Source: Nilaparvata lugens
Taxonomy: Eukaryota > Arthropoda > Insecta > Hemiptera > Delphacidae
Direction: 5' to 3'
DNA: 64,000 nt
NCBI RefSeq assembly: GCF_014356525.2
Contig: NC_052517.1
Location: forward strand, 4,499,493 to 4,563,492
Made by a program: the position numbers and the translations under genes. How positions within the stretch are numbered: the stretch's first letter is position 1; each line of letters opens with the position of its first letter. Below are positions 12,935 to 22,725 of this stretch, in pieces. Below the pieces are notes generated by a model that did no database searches, was not told the DNA's origin, and worked only from the letters and a program-made list of their open reading frames with translations.

Positions 12935-15900
12935 CTTCTTCTTCTTCTTCTTCTTCTTCTTCTTCTTCTTCTCCTCCTCCTTCTTCTTCATCCTCTTCTT
13001 CATCTTCTTCTTCTTCTTCTACTACTTCTTCTTTCTGTTTTTCTACACCTCAAACGTTTCTTCTTCTCCTTCTACTAATTCTTCTTCTTCCTCCCTTTCT
13101 ACTCCTCCAACTATCACTCCTTCTTCCTCTTCTTCTACTTCTTGTTCTTTTTTCTCCTCTATTACTTATCTCCTTCTTATTTCTGTTTTCCTACTCATCC
13201 AACTTCTTCTCCTTCTACTAATTCTTCTTCTTCCTCTCTTTCTACTCCTCAAACTTCTTCCTCTTTTTCTACTTCTTGTTCTTTTTCTCTTCTACTACTT
13301 CTTCTCCTTCTCCTTTCTATTCTCCACTCCAACGTCTTCTTCTTCTCCTTCTCCTACAACTAATTCTTCTACTTCCTCTCTTTCTACTCGTCCAACTTCT
13401 TCTCCTCCTACCCCTCACACTCTACCACCCTCTTCTTCTTCTTTTTCTTCTTCTTCCTCTCTTTCTACTCCTCCAACTCCTTCTCCTTCCTCCAATTCTT
13501 CTTTTTTTTCTCTTCTACTACTCCATTTCCTTCTTATTACTATTTTTCTACTCTTCCAACTTCTTCTTCTACTAATTCTTCTTCTTCATCCCTTTCTATT
13601 CCTCCAATTTCTTCTCCTTCTTCCTCTTCTTCTTCATAATCTTCTCCATCCTCTTCTACTTCTTCTTCTTTATTTTTTCCACTCCTCCAATTTCTTCTCC
13701 TTCTTCTATTTGTGTTTTTCTACTCCTCCAAATTCTTCCACTTCTTCTTCTTTCTCCTCTCCTTCTTCTTCTATCCTTCTTCTTCATCTTCATCTACTCA
13801 TACTTCTCCCCCTTATTCTTCCCAATCTTCTTCTTTCCTTTGTCTCCGTCTCTGCGCCCTAACTCCGCCCTCCTAGGTAAAAATGGAGGCAGATATTCTA
13901 TTCTATTCTCCATATCTTTTGTCTCTATCATCTACAGCTTCTTTGTCACTTCTGTAAAAACTGGACTTCTTTTTTTTTGACAAACAATACTTGTTTTGTC
14001 AACACTTTTAACTCTGTGTGTCTCCGATAATCAATCTCAGTAGTCATAACCTTGAGACTATATTGACTAGTATTATGATGATAATTATATAATACACTTC
14101 AGGTCTACCTCTTTAGTAAACACTTTACTACAGTCTTTACTTCTTCTATAGTTTACCTCTCAATTAGTTGAACAAACAAGGAACATGTTCTTTTATCGAT
14201 AGCGCTATCTCTTTCTCGCTTTGCTCTGTTGCCTGATCGTCTTTTAACAATGTAGAATTTATAATTTATTAACACAATATTTAATCTTAATTATGTTAAT
14301 TCATTATGGAGTTATTGAAAAATATAATTGATTATTTTAAACGAGAATGAACAGTTTATATTCCATCAATAAACCAGTATCAGCTACCGTCCATACAAGG
14401 CATAACATCATCCAACAAAGCAGATAGCGCTATTTCATTCTCGCTCTGCTCTGTTGCCAGATCGTCTTCAAACAATGTAGAATTGATAATTAATTAGCAA
14501 AATATTTCATCTTAATTTTGAAAATCTATTTGAAATTATTGGAAAGGAAAATATAATTTATTGCTTAATAAAATATAATTGATTATTTTAAACGAGAATG
14601 AACAGTTAATATTCCATCAATAAACCTGTATCAGCTACCGTCTATAGAAGGCATTGACAAGACAGAGGATCGGCAACGTTGTGCTCCTATCTTTTTCCAC
14701 TGCCATTATAACGTGGACCTCACTATGGTCCACGTTATAATGGCAGTGGAGAAAGATAGGAGATCAACGTTGCCGATCCCTCTGTCTTGTCAATGCCTTC
14801 CAAAAGACGGTAGCTGATACAGGTTTATTGATGTAATATTAACTGTTCATTCTCGTTTAAAATAATCAATTATATTTTATTAAGCAAGAAATTATATTTT
14901 TCAATAATTTCATAATAGATTTTCAAAATTTAGATGAAATATTTTGCTAATAAATTATCAATTCTACATTGTTTAAAGACGATCTGGCAACAGAGCAAAG
15001 CGAGAATAAATGAAAAATACTAAGAAATTGTAAAAAATCACAGATTCATTGATACTTAGGAAGACCGGTTTCGGTTATTACACTATAAATTGTCAACCTC
15101 TGATGAGTTTTATCAAAAGTTTAAAAACTCAGTTTAGAGTCTAGTTTAAACACAGTTAAAAGTTTTAAAATGAGTTTTTAAACTCATCAGAGGGTTTATC
15201 AGAGATTGACAATGGTATAATAACCGAAACTGGTCTTTCTAAGTATCAATAAATATGTGGTTTTTAACAATTTCTTAGTCTTTTTCATTCATTCTAGCTC
15301 TGCTCTGTTGCCAGATCGTCTTTAAACAATGTAGAATTGATAATTAATTAGCAAAATATTTCATCTTAATTTTGAAAATCTATTATGAAATTATTGAAAA
15401 ATATAATTTCTTGCTTAATAAAATATAATTGATTATTTTAAACGAGAATGAACAGTTAATATTACATCAATAAACCTGTATCAGCTACCGTCTATAGAAG
15501 GCATTGATAAGACAGAGGATCAATAAATCTGTGGTTTTTGACAATTTCTTAGTCTTTTTCATTCAGTATGAATAATTACCACAATATCAACTTCTCAACT
15601 ACACAAAGATCGTTCATTCCCGATAGCAACACCAATGTTAATCAAATACTGTCATTATAACGTGGACCTCACTATAGAACAAGAACAACCACAATATGAT
15701 ACAGTATCAACTCAACTTGATACACAACACCATACTTTGATACAAAACAGGATAGCGCTATCTGCTTTGTTGAATGATAGACAAGGATAGCAATACCATT
15801 GCTACCATCAAATACTGTCATTATAACGTGGACTTCACTGTGTACAGTAATGTCCTGTAAATGATCCCACCATGACAGCATGACTTGAGTTTTTTTCATA

Positions 15901-18900
15901 TTTTTTGCTTTCACCAATCTCTCTACCGTTGTTAACTGTAGCATAACAATGAAATGACCACTATTAAAATTGTTGATGATGTTGAGATTTCTCCAAATTA
16001 ATATTCTCTTGCACCATTAGTAGACCATGGAATATGAGTAGGTACTAAATAATTAGTGTGAAAGTGTGTCTATTATTGCATAATAATCTGGGTGCTATAA
16101 AGAGGTCCACGTTATAATGGCAGTAGAGAAAGATAGGAGCACAACGGTGCCGAACCTCTGTCTTGTCAATGCCTTCTATAGGCGGTAGCTGATACAGGCT
16201 TGTTGATGTAATATAAGCTGTTAATTCTTGTTTAAATAATTATATTTTATTTGACTATAGTGAGGTCCACGTTATAATGGCAGTGGAGAAAGATAGGAGA
16301 ACAACGTTGCCGATCCTCTGTCTTGTCAATGCCTTCTATAGGCGGTAGCTAATTCAGGTTAATTGGTGTAATATTAACTGTTCATTCTCGTTTAAAATAA
16401 TCAATTATCCTATTATATTAAGCGAGCAATTTCTGTATTTTTATAAATCTGGTTATTTTTATATGTGGTTATTTCTATATCTGGCTATTTTTATATCTGG
16501 TTATTTATGTTTAAATAATTGGTAGAGAGTTAGTGGGGAGGATATTTTTAATATTCTTTCCGAAGAATGTACATTGATATGTCCAAAGCTCCGCCAATTT
16601 ATGTAGATGCATACCAATATAATTATTATCTATAGTTATTATATTACAAACTGCTTTTTCATATCATATACAGTTCAATAATTATTTTCTTAGTCTATAT
16701 CATGTAAATTCATCTATAATTTTGATGTATTGTAAGCTATTGTATATAAGTGTATAATACAGTATATATTGTAATCTACATAAATAAAGTACTCAATCAA
16801 TCAATCAATCAATCAATTCAACGGATATCGAAAATGGCTCTAACGATTTCCACGAAATTTGGAACATAGTAGGTTTATGATAAAAAGATTCGATTGCACT
16901 AGGTCTCATTCTTTAGAAAACTCGCTGAACGACATTATAAGGATAATTCATCCTTGGCTGAAACAGCTGTGAATAGTGAAAAAGTGAGTATGTGAAAAAT
17001 AAAAATATCGCATCCCCGAAATTCATAAGATGACATATAGCCAGCTGTGAAATATAAAAACGATCATTTTGGAGAATTGGGGTTCTGTTTATCAATAAAT
17101 AAAAATAACGAGCGAAGCTCGGTGCCCCGATATTATTGGCCGAGCTAAGTGAGGTCTAAGATTCAAGTCGACGATTTGGCATTTCTGTTTAAATGTTTAT
17201 ATGTTTTTATGTTGCGCATTTACGGCGAAACGCGGTAATAGATTTTCATGAAATTTGACAGGTATGTCCCTTTTTAAATTGCGCGTCGACGTATATACAA
17301 GGTTTTTGGAAATTTTGCATTTCAAGGATAATATAAAAGGAAAAAGGAGCCTCCTTCATACGCCAATATTAGAGTAAAAATCAGACTATAGAATTATTCA
17401 TCATAAATCAGCTGACAAGTGATTACACAGATGTGTGGAGAAGCTAGTCTATTGCTGTATTTCCATAAGGTCTATAGTTTCAATCAGGTACTTGTGGATG
17501 AGAATACTGCGTGAGGTCTACTGTTCACAGAATTACTAGTGATAAAAACCTACAAGTAAACGTAGTTTAGCGTTAAACATAGCTGGTGCATATGGCCCTT
17601 ATTCTCTTTCTTTTATTATTCTATCACTTTGCTTGCTTTGCTCTTCTACTTGCTTTTATTATACACTCAAGTCTAGGCTACTTCTTGATTGTTATTCAAC
17701 ATTTTTATGTCTTTCTTTGTCTAGATCGTAATGCTGTTAATTTTTAATGCAATCTTAATAATTATTTATCTCTTTCTCTGTCTAGACTTTCGACGAAGCA
17801 GTTACCAGAGTGAGAGATCTGACTCAGAAGCCAAACGATGACGAACTTCTGGAACTTTATGGTCTTTTCAAACAAGCCACGGAAGGAGACAATACTACAG
17901 GTTTGTCAAACATTCTCCACTTTTTCGTTTGTTCCAACATTATCAATATCTGGTAAACAAAAACTAAACTAAAAAGCAGTACCTAGTATTTATATAGTGA
18001 GGTCCACGTTATAATGGCAGTGTTTGATTAGCAATGGTATTGCTATCCATGTCTATCATTCAACAAAGTGGATAGCTCTATTTAATAACTTTTAGTTGAG
18101 TCTTTTTGGGGTATTTTTGTTAAATTAAATAACTTTCTCAAAAATTGATATTTTCAGAAACTTTTTGGTTCACCAGATCAACAATACCATGCAGAATCTA
18201 TCCTCTAAATCTCATGGATTTATCTCTTACCGAATTTAAAATGTTCTGTCCCAAAAATTTAAACTTTAGGCGCTCATATCTCAAAAATTAATGATCAGAA
18301 AAAAATGTTTTCCTGAGAAAACTTCTTCATTTTGATAGCTTGATGATATACAAATCGAAAAACTTTGTAAAATATCACGAGTAGAAAGTTTATTTTCAGC
18401 CTTTGCCCAGCCTTAAGTTTCAGTTTACCAGAGAATGCGATCATGGTGTAACAACCGAAACCACTATCTCGATTCTCAATAGATCTTTAGTTTGACTTCT
18501 TTTCAAAAAGCTTTCTCCGATTTCATCAAACTCTCGAGGTATTTTATCATGATTAAAATTTAACAGTCTTTTGTGCAACCAGGCCTTTCAAGTCTTCTTA
18601 TTCAATAGCAAACCAACGTTAATCAGGTGCTGACTATGGTGAGGTGCACGTTATAATGGCAGTGGAGGAAGGAAGATAGCAGACAGCTTTGCCGATTCTC
18701 TTTCTTGTCAATGCCTTCTATAGAGGAAAGCTGAAACCTGTATATCTGATGTAATATTAACTGTTCATTCATGTTTAAAATGATCAATTATATTTTATTT
18801 AACAAAAATAGCTTGCAATAATCTATCCTATTATATTAAGCGAGCAATTTCTGTATATTTATATCTGGTTATTCATGTTCAACGGATCTCCAAAACGGCT

Positions 18901-21136
18901 CTAACGATTTGAACGAAATGTGGAACATAGTAGGTTTATGATATAAAAATTCGATTACACTGGGTCTCATCCTTGAGAAAATTCGCTGAACGACATTAAA
19001 CGGATAATTCATCTTTGGCTGAAACAGCTGAGACTTTCGTCGTCTGTGGATAGTAAAAAGTGAGCGAGTGATTCTGTGGAAAATCAAAATATCGCATCCC
19101 CGAAATTCATAAGCTGACGTATAGCCAGCTGTGAAATATAAACACGATCATTTTAGAGAATTGTGTTCTGTTTATCAATAAATAAAAATAACGAGCGAAG
19201 CTCGGTGTCCCGATATTACTATAATAAAGTAGCCTACTGGCTTATACACGTGAGTGATAGGAAAATTATGTTTGACGCATCATCACGTCTCAACTACTCA
19301 ACTGATTAACTTGAAATTTTGCATATACATTCTTAATTAACCGAGGATGGTTAAAAGTCTATTTTCAATTCCTCAAGATTTCATTACCGTAAGTCAAGTT
19401 TTAAAATAGACCCTTGCGGAGCATGGGTTTCCTGCTAACTAAATAATATTTTTTTATAATTGAGATAGAATATTTGGTCAAACAATTATATTTCTTCATT
19501 GTTGAGTCACGATCTGGCAACGTTGCGGAGGTAGAAAAGGATAGCGCTATCTGCTTTGTCGAATGATAGACAAGGATAGCAACACCAATGATAATCAAAT
19601 ACTGCCATTATAACGTGGACCTCACTATAGCAATATTAGTTTTCGGCCTACCGAGAATAATATGATACAGTATCAACACAATATGGTACAGTATCATCTA
19701 AAATTGATACACAACACCATAATTTGATACAAAACAGGATAGAGCTATCAGCTTTGTGGAATGATAGACAAGGATAGCAACAACAATGTTAATCAAATAC
19801 TGCCATTATAACATACATGGACCTCACTATAGTAATTATATAGTTTTCGTCATACCGAAATAGTATGATACAGTATCAACACTCATGATACAGTATCATC
19901 TCAACTTGATACACAACACCATAATTTGATACAAAACAGGATAGAGCTATCAGCTTTGTGGAATGATAGACAAGGATAACAACACCAATGATAATCGAAT
20001 ACAGCCATTATAACGTGGACCTCACTATAGAACAAGAACAACAACATGATACAGTATCAACACAACTTGATACACAACACCATAATTTGATACCAAACAG
20101 GATAGAGATATGTGCTTTGTGGTGGAATGATAGACAAGGAGAGCAACACCAATGTTAATCAAATACTGTCATTATAACGTGGGCCTCACTATAGAACAAG
20201 AACAACCACAATATGATACAGTATCAACTCAACTTGATACACATTACCATAATTTGATACAAAACAGGATAGAGCAATTTGCTTTGTGGAATGATAGACA
20301 AGGATAACAACACCAATGATAATCGAATACAGCCATTATAACGTGGACCTCACTATAGAACAAGAACAACAACATGATAAAGTATCAACTCAACTTGATA
20401 CACAACACAATATTTTGATACAAAACAGTATAGAGCTATCAGCTTTGTGGAATGATAGACAAGGATAGCAACACCAATGTTAATCAAATACAGCCATTAT
20501 AACGAGGACCTCACTTTTGCAATTAGTGGTCGACAATAAGATATAGCATAGAGAAACAATAGCATAAGTAGATATGCCATGGTATAGGGCGTTTATGTCG
20601 CAACTTTTACTGTTATCTCAAGCCTATTACTGTCGATTTTTACTGTTTTGACCGGGTAAGGGTGTATGAACGGCACAATATGAGAGACTACCAGCGTCAT
20701 AAAGCTTCACAGTAAAGAACTACGTGGACTATCACCTTGAGACAAAGTTGCGACATAAACGCCCTATACCATGGCATATCTACTTATGCTATTGTTTCTC
20801 TATGGATATAGTATCACCTCAACTTGATACACAACACCATAATTTGATACAGAACAGGATAGAGCTATCAGCTTTGTGGAATGATAGATAAGGATAGCAA
20901 CACCAATGTTGATCAAATACAGCCATTATAACGTGGACCTCACAATAAGCTCGTTCAGTGTGAAAATATTGATTTTTTTTTGTTTTCTGTCTACAGATAG
21001 ACCCGGAATCATGAATCTCAAGGGAAGATACAAGTGGGACGCTTGGACCGCCCGCAAAGGATTGAGCAACGAAGAAGCCAAAAATGAATATGTGGCCAAA
21101 GTGAAACACCTGATGACCAAATACGAACACAGTTGA
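1574..21136 (+). CDS. ACBP: Acyl-CoA-binding protein (ACBP / diazepam-binding inhibitor), three coding exons
   Basis: Joined exons 1574-1588, 17786-17900 and 20997-21136 give 270 nt, an 89-residue protein plus stop; family members are usually 86-90. ACBP is a cytosolic four-helix protein that binds and buffers long-chain acyl-CoA esters. Visible motifs are LYGLFKQAT at residues 29-37, GD at 39-40, RPG at 45-47, KWDAW at 56-60 and EYVAKV at 74-79. Tyr30, Lys34, Lys56 and Tyr75 correspond to the ligand residues Tyr28, Lys32, Lys54 and Tyr73 of bovine ACBP. All junctions are GT-AG: phase 0 after exon 1, phase 1 after exon 2. Both introns (16,197 and 3,096 nt) are packed with transposons. No frameshift or premature stop is seen, so the gene looks functional. 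Confidence 0.95.
1728..1936. repeat. Family C palindromic element
   Basis: Two inverted arms carry AAATTGTCAAAAAA, a TTTATTGATAATTA word and ACCGGTTTCGGTTATTACAC. The outer flank GTGTAGTTGAGAAGTTGATA recurs at 3427-3473 and 32205-32230. Confidence 0.7.
2190..2412 (-). mobile_element. Family G copy (Helitron-like), ending in CTAG
   Basis: Read on the minus strand it ends GCGGAGCACGGGTTACTGCTAG followed by T, the CTRR|T end expected of a Helitron. The minus-strand 5' side carries TAAAGGAAAGAAC. It lies in ACBP intron 1. Confidence 0.5.
2413..3299. other. AT-rich intron sequence with one hairpin
   Basis: No gene is seen. An inverted repeat of AATAAGAAAACAAAGATATT arms occupies about 2973-3060. 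The rest is unique AT-rich intron sequence. Confidence 0.4.
3300..3473. repeat. Family C palindromic element
   Basis: Same words as the 1728-1936 copy (GACCGGTTTCGGTTATTACA, AAGACTAAGAAATTGTC). The second arm is partly deleted. Confidence 0.6.
3663..3776. mobile_element. Short diverged family A MITE
   Basis: It starts CTATAGTGAAGTCCA and ends near CACTATAG, with the internal family text AACGTTGCCGATTCTCT. It is truncated and degenerate compared with 57439-57659. Confidence 0.5.
3985..4410. repeat. Family A tandem array
   Basis: Three copies of a roughly 160-bp unit lie head to tail. Each has GTCCACGTTATAATGACAGT, TTGCTATCCTTGTCTATCAT, then a stretch with GTATCAAATTATGGTGTTGT. The same unit builds the larger array at 19500-20942. 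Confidence 0.65.
4496..5390 (+). mobile_element. Non-autonomous Helitron
   Basis: The element starts TCTCTATATATAAAAATGAA directly after an A and ends with the small hairpin CGAAGTTCG, then GGGTTAGCTAG followed by T. A 5' TC, a 3' hairpin before CTAG and insertion between A and T are the Helitron hallmarks. No Rep/helicase is present. A family D element (4658-5072) is embedded in it. Confidence 0.7.
4658..5072 (+). mobile_element. Family D element nested in the Helitron
   Basis: It begins TTGACCGAGCGAAGTGAGGT and ends GTTCACAGAACTACTA. Near-identical copies lie at 12326-12665, 17138-17545 and, reversed, 23925-24309. No coding capacity; superfamily not recognised. Confidence 0.6.
5394..6597 (+). 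mobile_element. Head-to-tail array of four family G Helitron-like elements
   Basis: Copies begin TCTATAATA at 5394, 5635, 6149 and 6389 and end with GCGGAGCAC words. Junctions read CTACTATATAG|TCTATAATA. The second copy is split near its end by a family B MITE (5871-6137). Tandem head-to-tail copies are a known outcome of rolling-circle transposition; assignment to Helitrons rests on the TC start and on CTAG ends in other copies. Confidence 0.55.
5871..6137. mobile_element. Family B MITE, copy 1, 7-bp target duplication
   Basis: Termini are CATAGAGAAACAATAGCGTA and its complement, with long subterminal inverted repeats (TTATGTCGCAACTTTTACTG). It is flanked by CTACTAT at 5864-5870 and 6138-6144. 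The tandem family G junction at 5624-5634 shows the empty site with one CTACTAT. Confidence 0.75.
6598..6820. mobile_element. Complete family A MITE (223 bp)
   Basis: It starts CTATAGTGAGGTCCACGTTA and ends with the exact complement, TAACGTGGACCTCACTATAG. The terminal inverted repeat is about 30 bp. Ends in TA fit a Tc1/mariner-like origin, which is an inference. Confidence 0.7.
6821..7509. other. AT-rich intron sequence with repeat fragments
   Basis: A family A end fragment occupies about 6940-7008 and a family J dyad 7190-7285. No gene is seen. Confidence 0.4.
7510..8073 (-). mobile_element. Family E element with a nested Harbinger-like MITE
   Basis: Matches 21540-21932 and, reversed, 18827-19216. 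One end has GAGCTTTGCTCG; the other has CTCGCTTAATATAATAGGAT. It is interrupted by the MITE at 7819-7984. Confidence 0.6.
7819..7984. mobile_element. PIF/Harbinger-like MITE (166 bp)
   Basis: Ends AGGTGCGTACAGATATACGC and its complement give arms of about 55 bp around a short spacer. TTA flanks both sides (7816-7818, 7985-7987). Other family E copies show the uninterrupted site. A 3-bp TTA duplication fits PIF/Harbinger. Confidence 0.65.
8097..8470. mobile_element. Diverged family A element
   Basis: Internal family A words are recognisable (CCTTGTCTGTCATTGGACAA, GGCAACAATGCAG, TAACATGAATCTCACTTTAG), but both ends are degraded. Confidence 0.45.
8579..8853. mobile_element. Family B MITE, copy 2
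   Basis: Same termini as copy 1, 275 bp. The flanking 7-mers GCACTAC (8572-8578) and GCACCAC (8854-8860) differ at one base. Confidence 0.7.
9097..10125. repeat. 1-kb purine tract, (GAA)n with higher-order units
   Basis: Almost pure A/G on the plus strand. It is built from irregular higher-order units with GAAGAAGTTGGAGGAGTAGA and AAAGAACAATAAGTAGGAGA, and ends in an almost uninterrupted GAA run (10008-10125). Long open frames on both strands follow from the composition and are not genes. Confidence 0.85.
10584..11645. mobile_element. Family K foldback split by a family F insertion
   Basis: The outer arms (10584-10599 and 11508-11645) match the uninterrupted copy at 30910-31030: AATACCCTTTTT, then ATTATTTTATCACAACATG and its complement before AGGGTACTGAG. 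Confidence 0.55.
10600..11507 (+). mobile_element. Family F element with an internal (GT)n microsatellite
   Basis: It starts ACTTTCCTTGCCCTATTACC and ends GGCAAGGAAAGTTGTGTGAG then GCGCCACACCAGA. Further copies lie at 26550-27362 and 60180-61042, with a rearranged pair at 54484-55497. GT repeats occupy 10734-10792. T runs flank both ends. Superfamily not recognised. Confidence 0.65.
11820..12275. repeat. Family A tandem array
   Basis: Three partial units, each with GACAAGGATAGCAACACCAA, an AACGTGGACCTC or ACGTGGACCTC end, and an intervening GATACAGTATC-rich spacer. Confidence 0.6.
12326..12665 (+). mobile_element. Family D element
   Basis: Begins TTGACCGAACGTAGTGAGGT and ends TTCACAGAACTACTATT. 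More diverged than the copies at 4658 and 17138. Confidence 0.55.
12859..13840. repeat. 1-kb pyrimidine tract, inverted partner of 9097-10125
   Basis: Almost pure C/T on the plus strand, with a (CTT)n core at 12900-12975. Its complement has the same higher-order words as the purine tract, for example GGAAGAAGAAGAATTAGTAG and GAAGTTGGATGAGTAG. Ser- and Leu-rich open frames here are compositional. Confidence 0.8.
13841..14144. other. Non-coding intron sequence
   Basis: Nothing recognisable beyond AT-rich intron sequence. Confidence 0.4.
14145..15607. mobile_element. Composite block of family A elements with nested family C
   Basis: Two family A units end at about 14725 (AACGTGGACCTCACTATG). 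They are followed at once by an inverted unit from 14728, making a back-to-back palindrome. That unit is split at 15008-15295 by a family C palindrome, resumes at 15296-15518, and is followed by a half family C copy (15519-15607). Confidence 0.6.
15608..16400. repeat. Family A fragments, singly and in tandem
   Basis: Ends AACGTGGACCTCACTATAG or starts GTGAGGTCCACGTTATAATGG appear at about 15659, 15820, 16096 and 16260. The stretch between about 15840 and 16090 has no recognised feature. Confidence 0.55.
16403..17137 (+). mobile_element. Family E element interrupted by a retroelement
   Basis: Starts TCCTATTATATTAAGCGAGC after an A and ends GAGCGAAGCTCGGTGCCCCG then ATATTA. The sequence is split at about 16520-16815. 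TC starts after A recur in all family E copies, hinting at a Helitron-like origin, but the 3' end lacks CTAG. Confidence 0.55.
16520..16815 (+). mobile_element. Short non-LTR/SINE-like element with an (AATC)n tail
   Basis: It ends ACATAAATAAAGTACTCAAT and then (CAAT)n. The inverted copy at 61488-61774 is inserted in a family A MITE with a clear AAAGAT target duplication. The simple-repeat tail suggests a retrotransposed element; no coding capacity remains. Confidence 0.6.
17138..17545 (+). mobile_element. Family D element
   Basis: Begins TTGGCCGAGCTAAGTGAGGT immediately after a family E end and finishes TTCACAGAATTACTAG. It ends about 240 bp before ACBP exon 2. Confidence 0.6.
17786..17900 (+). 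CDS. ACBP: ACBP coding exon 2
   Basis: The acceptor TCTGTCTAG is followed by ACTTTCGACGAAGC, encoding TFDEAVTRVRDLTQ and on to GDNTT (residues 6-43 plus the first base of Asp44). The donor is ACAG|GTTTGT at 17901. It carries helices 1 and 2 with the Tyr30 and Lys34 ligand positions. A family A fragment begins about 95 bp downstream in the intron. Confidence 0.93.
17997..18826. repeat. Mixed repeats in ACBP intron 2
   Basis: A family A start lies at 17997-18085 and a unit similar to half of the 63040-63660 hairpin at 18085-18420 (AACATTTTAAATTCGGTAAG on the complement). A family I half end (TTTTGTGCAACCAGGCC) lies near 18572-18588, and another family A start at 18632-18800. Confidence 0.55.
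18827..19216 (+). mobile_element. Family E element
   Basis: TCCTATTATATTAAGCGAGC start and GAGCGAAGCTCGGTGTCCCG end. Uninterrupted, so it serves as a reference for the split copies. Confidence 0.6.
19222..19439 (+). mobile_element. Family G Helitron-like element
   Basis: Carries GACGCATCATCACGTCTCAA and ends TTGCGGAGCATGGGTTTCCT then GCTAA. It abuts the family E end. Confidence 0.5.
19500..20942. repeat. Satellite-like array of family A units next to ACBP exon 3
   Basis: About seven head-to-tail units of 160-200 bp. Each has a family A half (GGATAGCAACACCAATGTTA ... AACGTGGACCTCACTATAG) plus a spacer with TGATACAGTATCAACTCAAC and TTGATACACAACACCATAAT. A family B MITE splits the array at 20547-20804. 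It ends about 55 bp before the splice acceptor. Confidence 0.7.
20547..20804. mobile_element. Family B MITE, copy 3
   Basis: 258 bp, flanked by GATATAG on both sides (20540-20546, 20805-20811). The related array unit at 12100-12135 carries the empty site GATATAGTATCA. Confidence 0.75.
20997..21136 (+). CDS. ACBP: ACBP coding exon 3 and stop
   Basis: The acceptor TTCTGTCTACAG precedes ATAGACCCGG; the split codon G|AT gives Asp44. The exon encodes RPGIMNLKG, KWDAW, ARKGLS and the C-terminal helix ending TKYEHS, with TGA at 21134. A satellite-like family A array runs to about 20942, only some 55 bp before the exon, yet the polypyrimidine tract is intact. Confidence 0.95.
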
Positions 21137-21329
21137 AGAAGAATACATCAAAATATAAATCAAATAGAATCTAAGTTTTTTAAAGATAGAATATTTTGTC
21201 AATTATATTTCTTCATTGTTGAGTCACGATCTGGCAACGTTGTCAGAAACTGTGTACGTTTCGACGTTTTCAAAACTGTCAGAAAGTGAAGTTTTATCAA
21301 AACTGTTTGAGGCTACACATCTAGCTCAG

Positions 21330-21335
21330 AATAAA
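21330..21335 (+). terminator. Candidate ACBP polyadenylation signal
   Basis: AATAAA lies 194 nt after the ACBP stop codon. Further AATAAA-like words occur near 21470-21510, so the true cleavage site is uncertain. Confidence 0.4.
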
Positions 21336-21539
21336 ATGTTAGTCTATTTTATGTCACTGGTTTTACAAAACTTACTTCTGTATCATATATGATACATTAA
21401 AATTGATGAAAGCTCAAATTGTATCATAAATATGAAACCGATAATTCCTTTTGTATCATATCATAAAATAATAAATATGAAACCTTCATAAATATGTAAC
21501 CTTCAATAATAAACACCTTCTATCATAATTATCATAATA

Positions 21540-21932
21540 TTGGGGCACCGAGCTTCGCTCGTTATTTTTATTTATTGATAAACAGAACACAATTCTCTAA
21601 AATGATCGTGTTCATATTTCACAGCTGGCTATACGTCATCTTATATGAATTTCGGGGATGCGATATTTTGATTTTTCACATACTCACTCGCTCACTCACT
21701 TTTTTATTATCCACTGCTGTTTTAGCCAAGGATGAATAATTATCCTTTTAATGTCGTTCAGCGAGTCTTCCCAAGGATGAGACCTAGTGCAATCGAATTT
21801 TTATATCATAAACTTACTATGTTTCAAATTTCGTGGAAATCGTTAAAGCCGTTTTCGAGATCCGTTGAACATGAATAACCAGATATAAAAATACAAATAT
21901 ACGGAAATTGCTCGGTTAATATAATAGGATAA
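21540..21932 (-). mobile_element. Family E element downstream of ACBP
   Basis: Reverse-oriented full copy: CACCGAGCTTCGCTCGTTAT at the left, AATATAATAGGATAAA at the right. Confidence 0.6.
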
Positions 21933-22009
21933 ATATGAATAATATATTTTGTATCATATCATAAAAATATGAAACCGATTATACCTTGTATCAAATTTTA
22001 AATACGGAG

Positions 22010-22725
22010 GGATTGTCGTTTACGCAAATTATTGTATCATAACTGTGATACAGAACTCGCCTTTCATGTCACATCGGTGATACATTGATGACACTCAAAC
22101 TGTATCAAAACTGTGATACAAAACTTACCTACTTCCGTATCATATGTGTTATACATTGAAATTGACAGACATTCAAACTGTATCAAAACTGTGATTCAAA
22201 ACTGTGATTCAAAACTTACTTCCGTATCATATGTATGATACATTGAAATTATCAGACACTCAAACTATCAAAGCTGTGATACAAAACTTACTTCCATATC
22301 ATAAGTGTGATACATTGAAATTGACAGACACTCAAACTGTATCAAAACTTACTTCCGTATCATATGTGTGATACATTGAAATTGACAGACACTCAAACTG
22401 TATCAAATCTGTGATACAAGACTTACTTCCGTATCATATGTATGATACATTGAAATTATCAGACACTCAAACTGTATCAAAGTTGTGATACAAAACTTAC
22501 TTCCGTATCATATGTATGATACATTGAAATTGTCGGACACTCAACTGTATCAAAACTTACTTCCGTATCATAAGTGTGATACATTGAAATTGACAGACAC
22601 TCAAACTGTATCAAAACTTACTTCCGTATCATATGTGTGATACATTGAAATTGTCGGACACTCAGTATCAAAGTTGTATCAAACAGTATCAAAGCTGTGA
22701 TACAAAACTTACCTTTTATCACATT
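22010..22725. repeat. Tandem array with GTATCA...TGATAC dyads
   Basis: About ten units of roughly 48 or 75 bp. Each holds TATCATATGTGTGATACATT, GAAATTGACAGACACTCAAA and CTGTATCAAAACTGTGATAC. Every unit contains one or two inverted GTATCA/TGATAC pairs. Confidence 0.8.

Noticed and set aside
12773..13575. Several Leu- and Ser-rich open frames on the plus strand
   Set aside because: Same cause: a CTT-rich tract that lacks stops by composition.
20819..21202. A 127-residue minus-strand frame over ACBP exon 3
   Set aside because: Antisense shadow of the exon and of array repeats; no homology seen.
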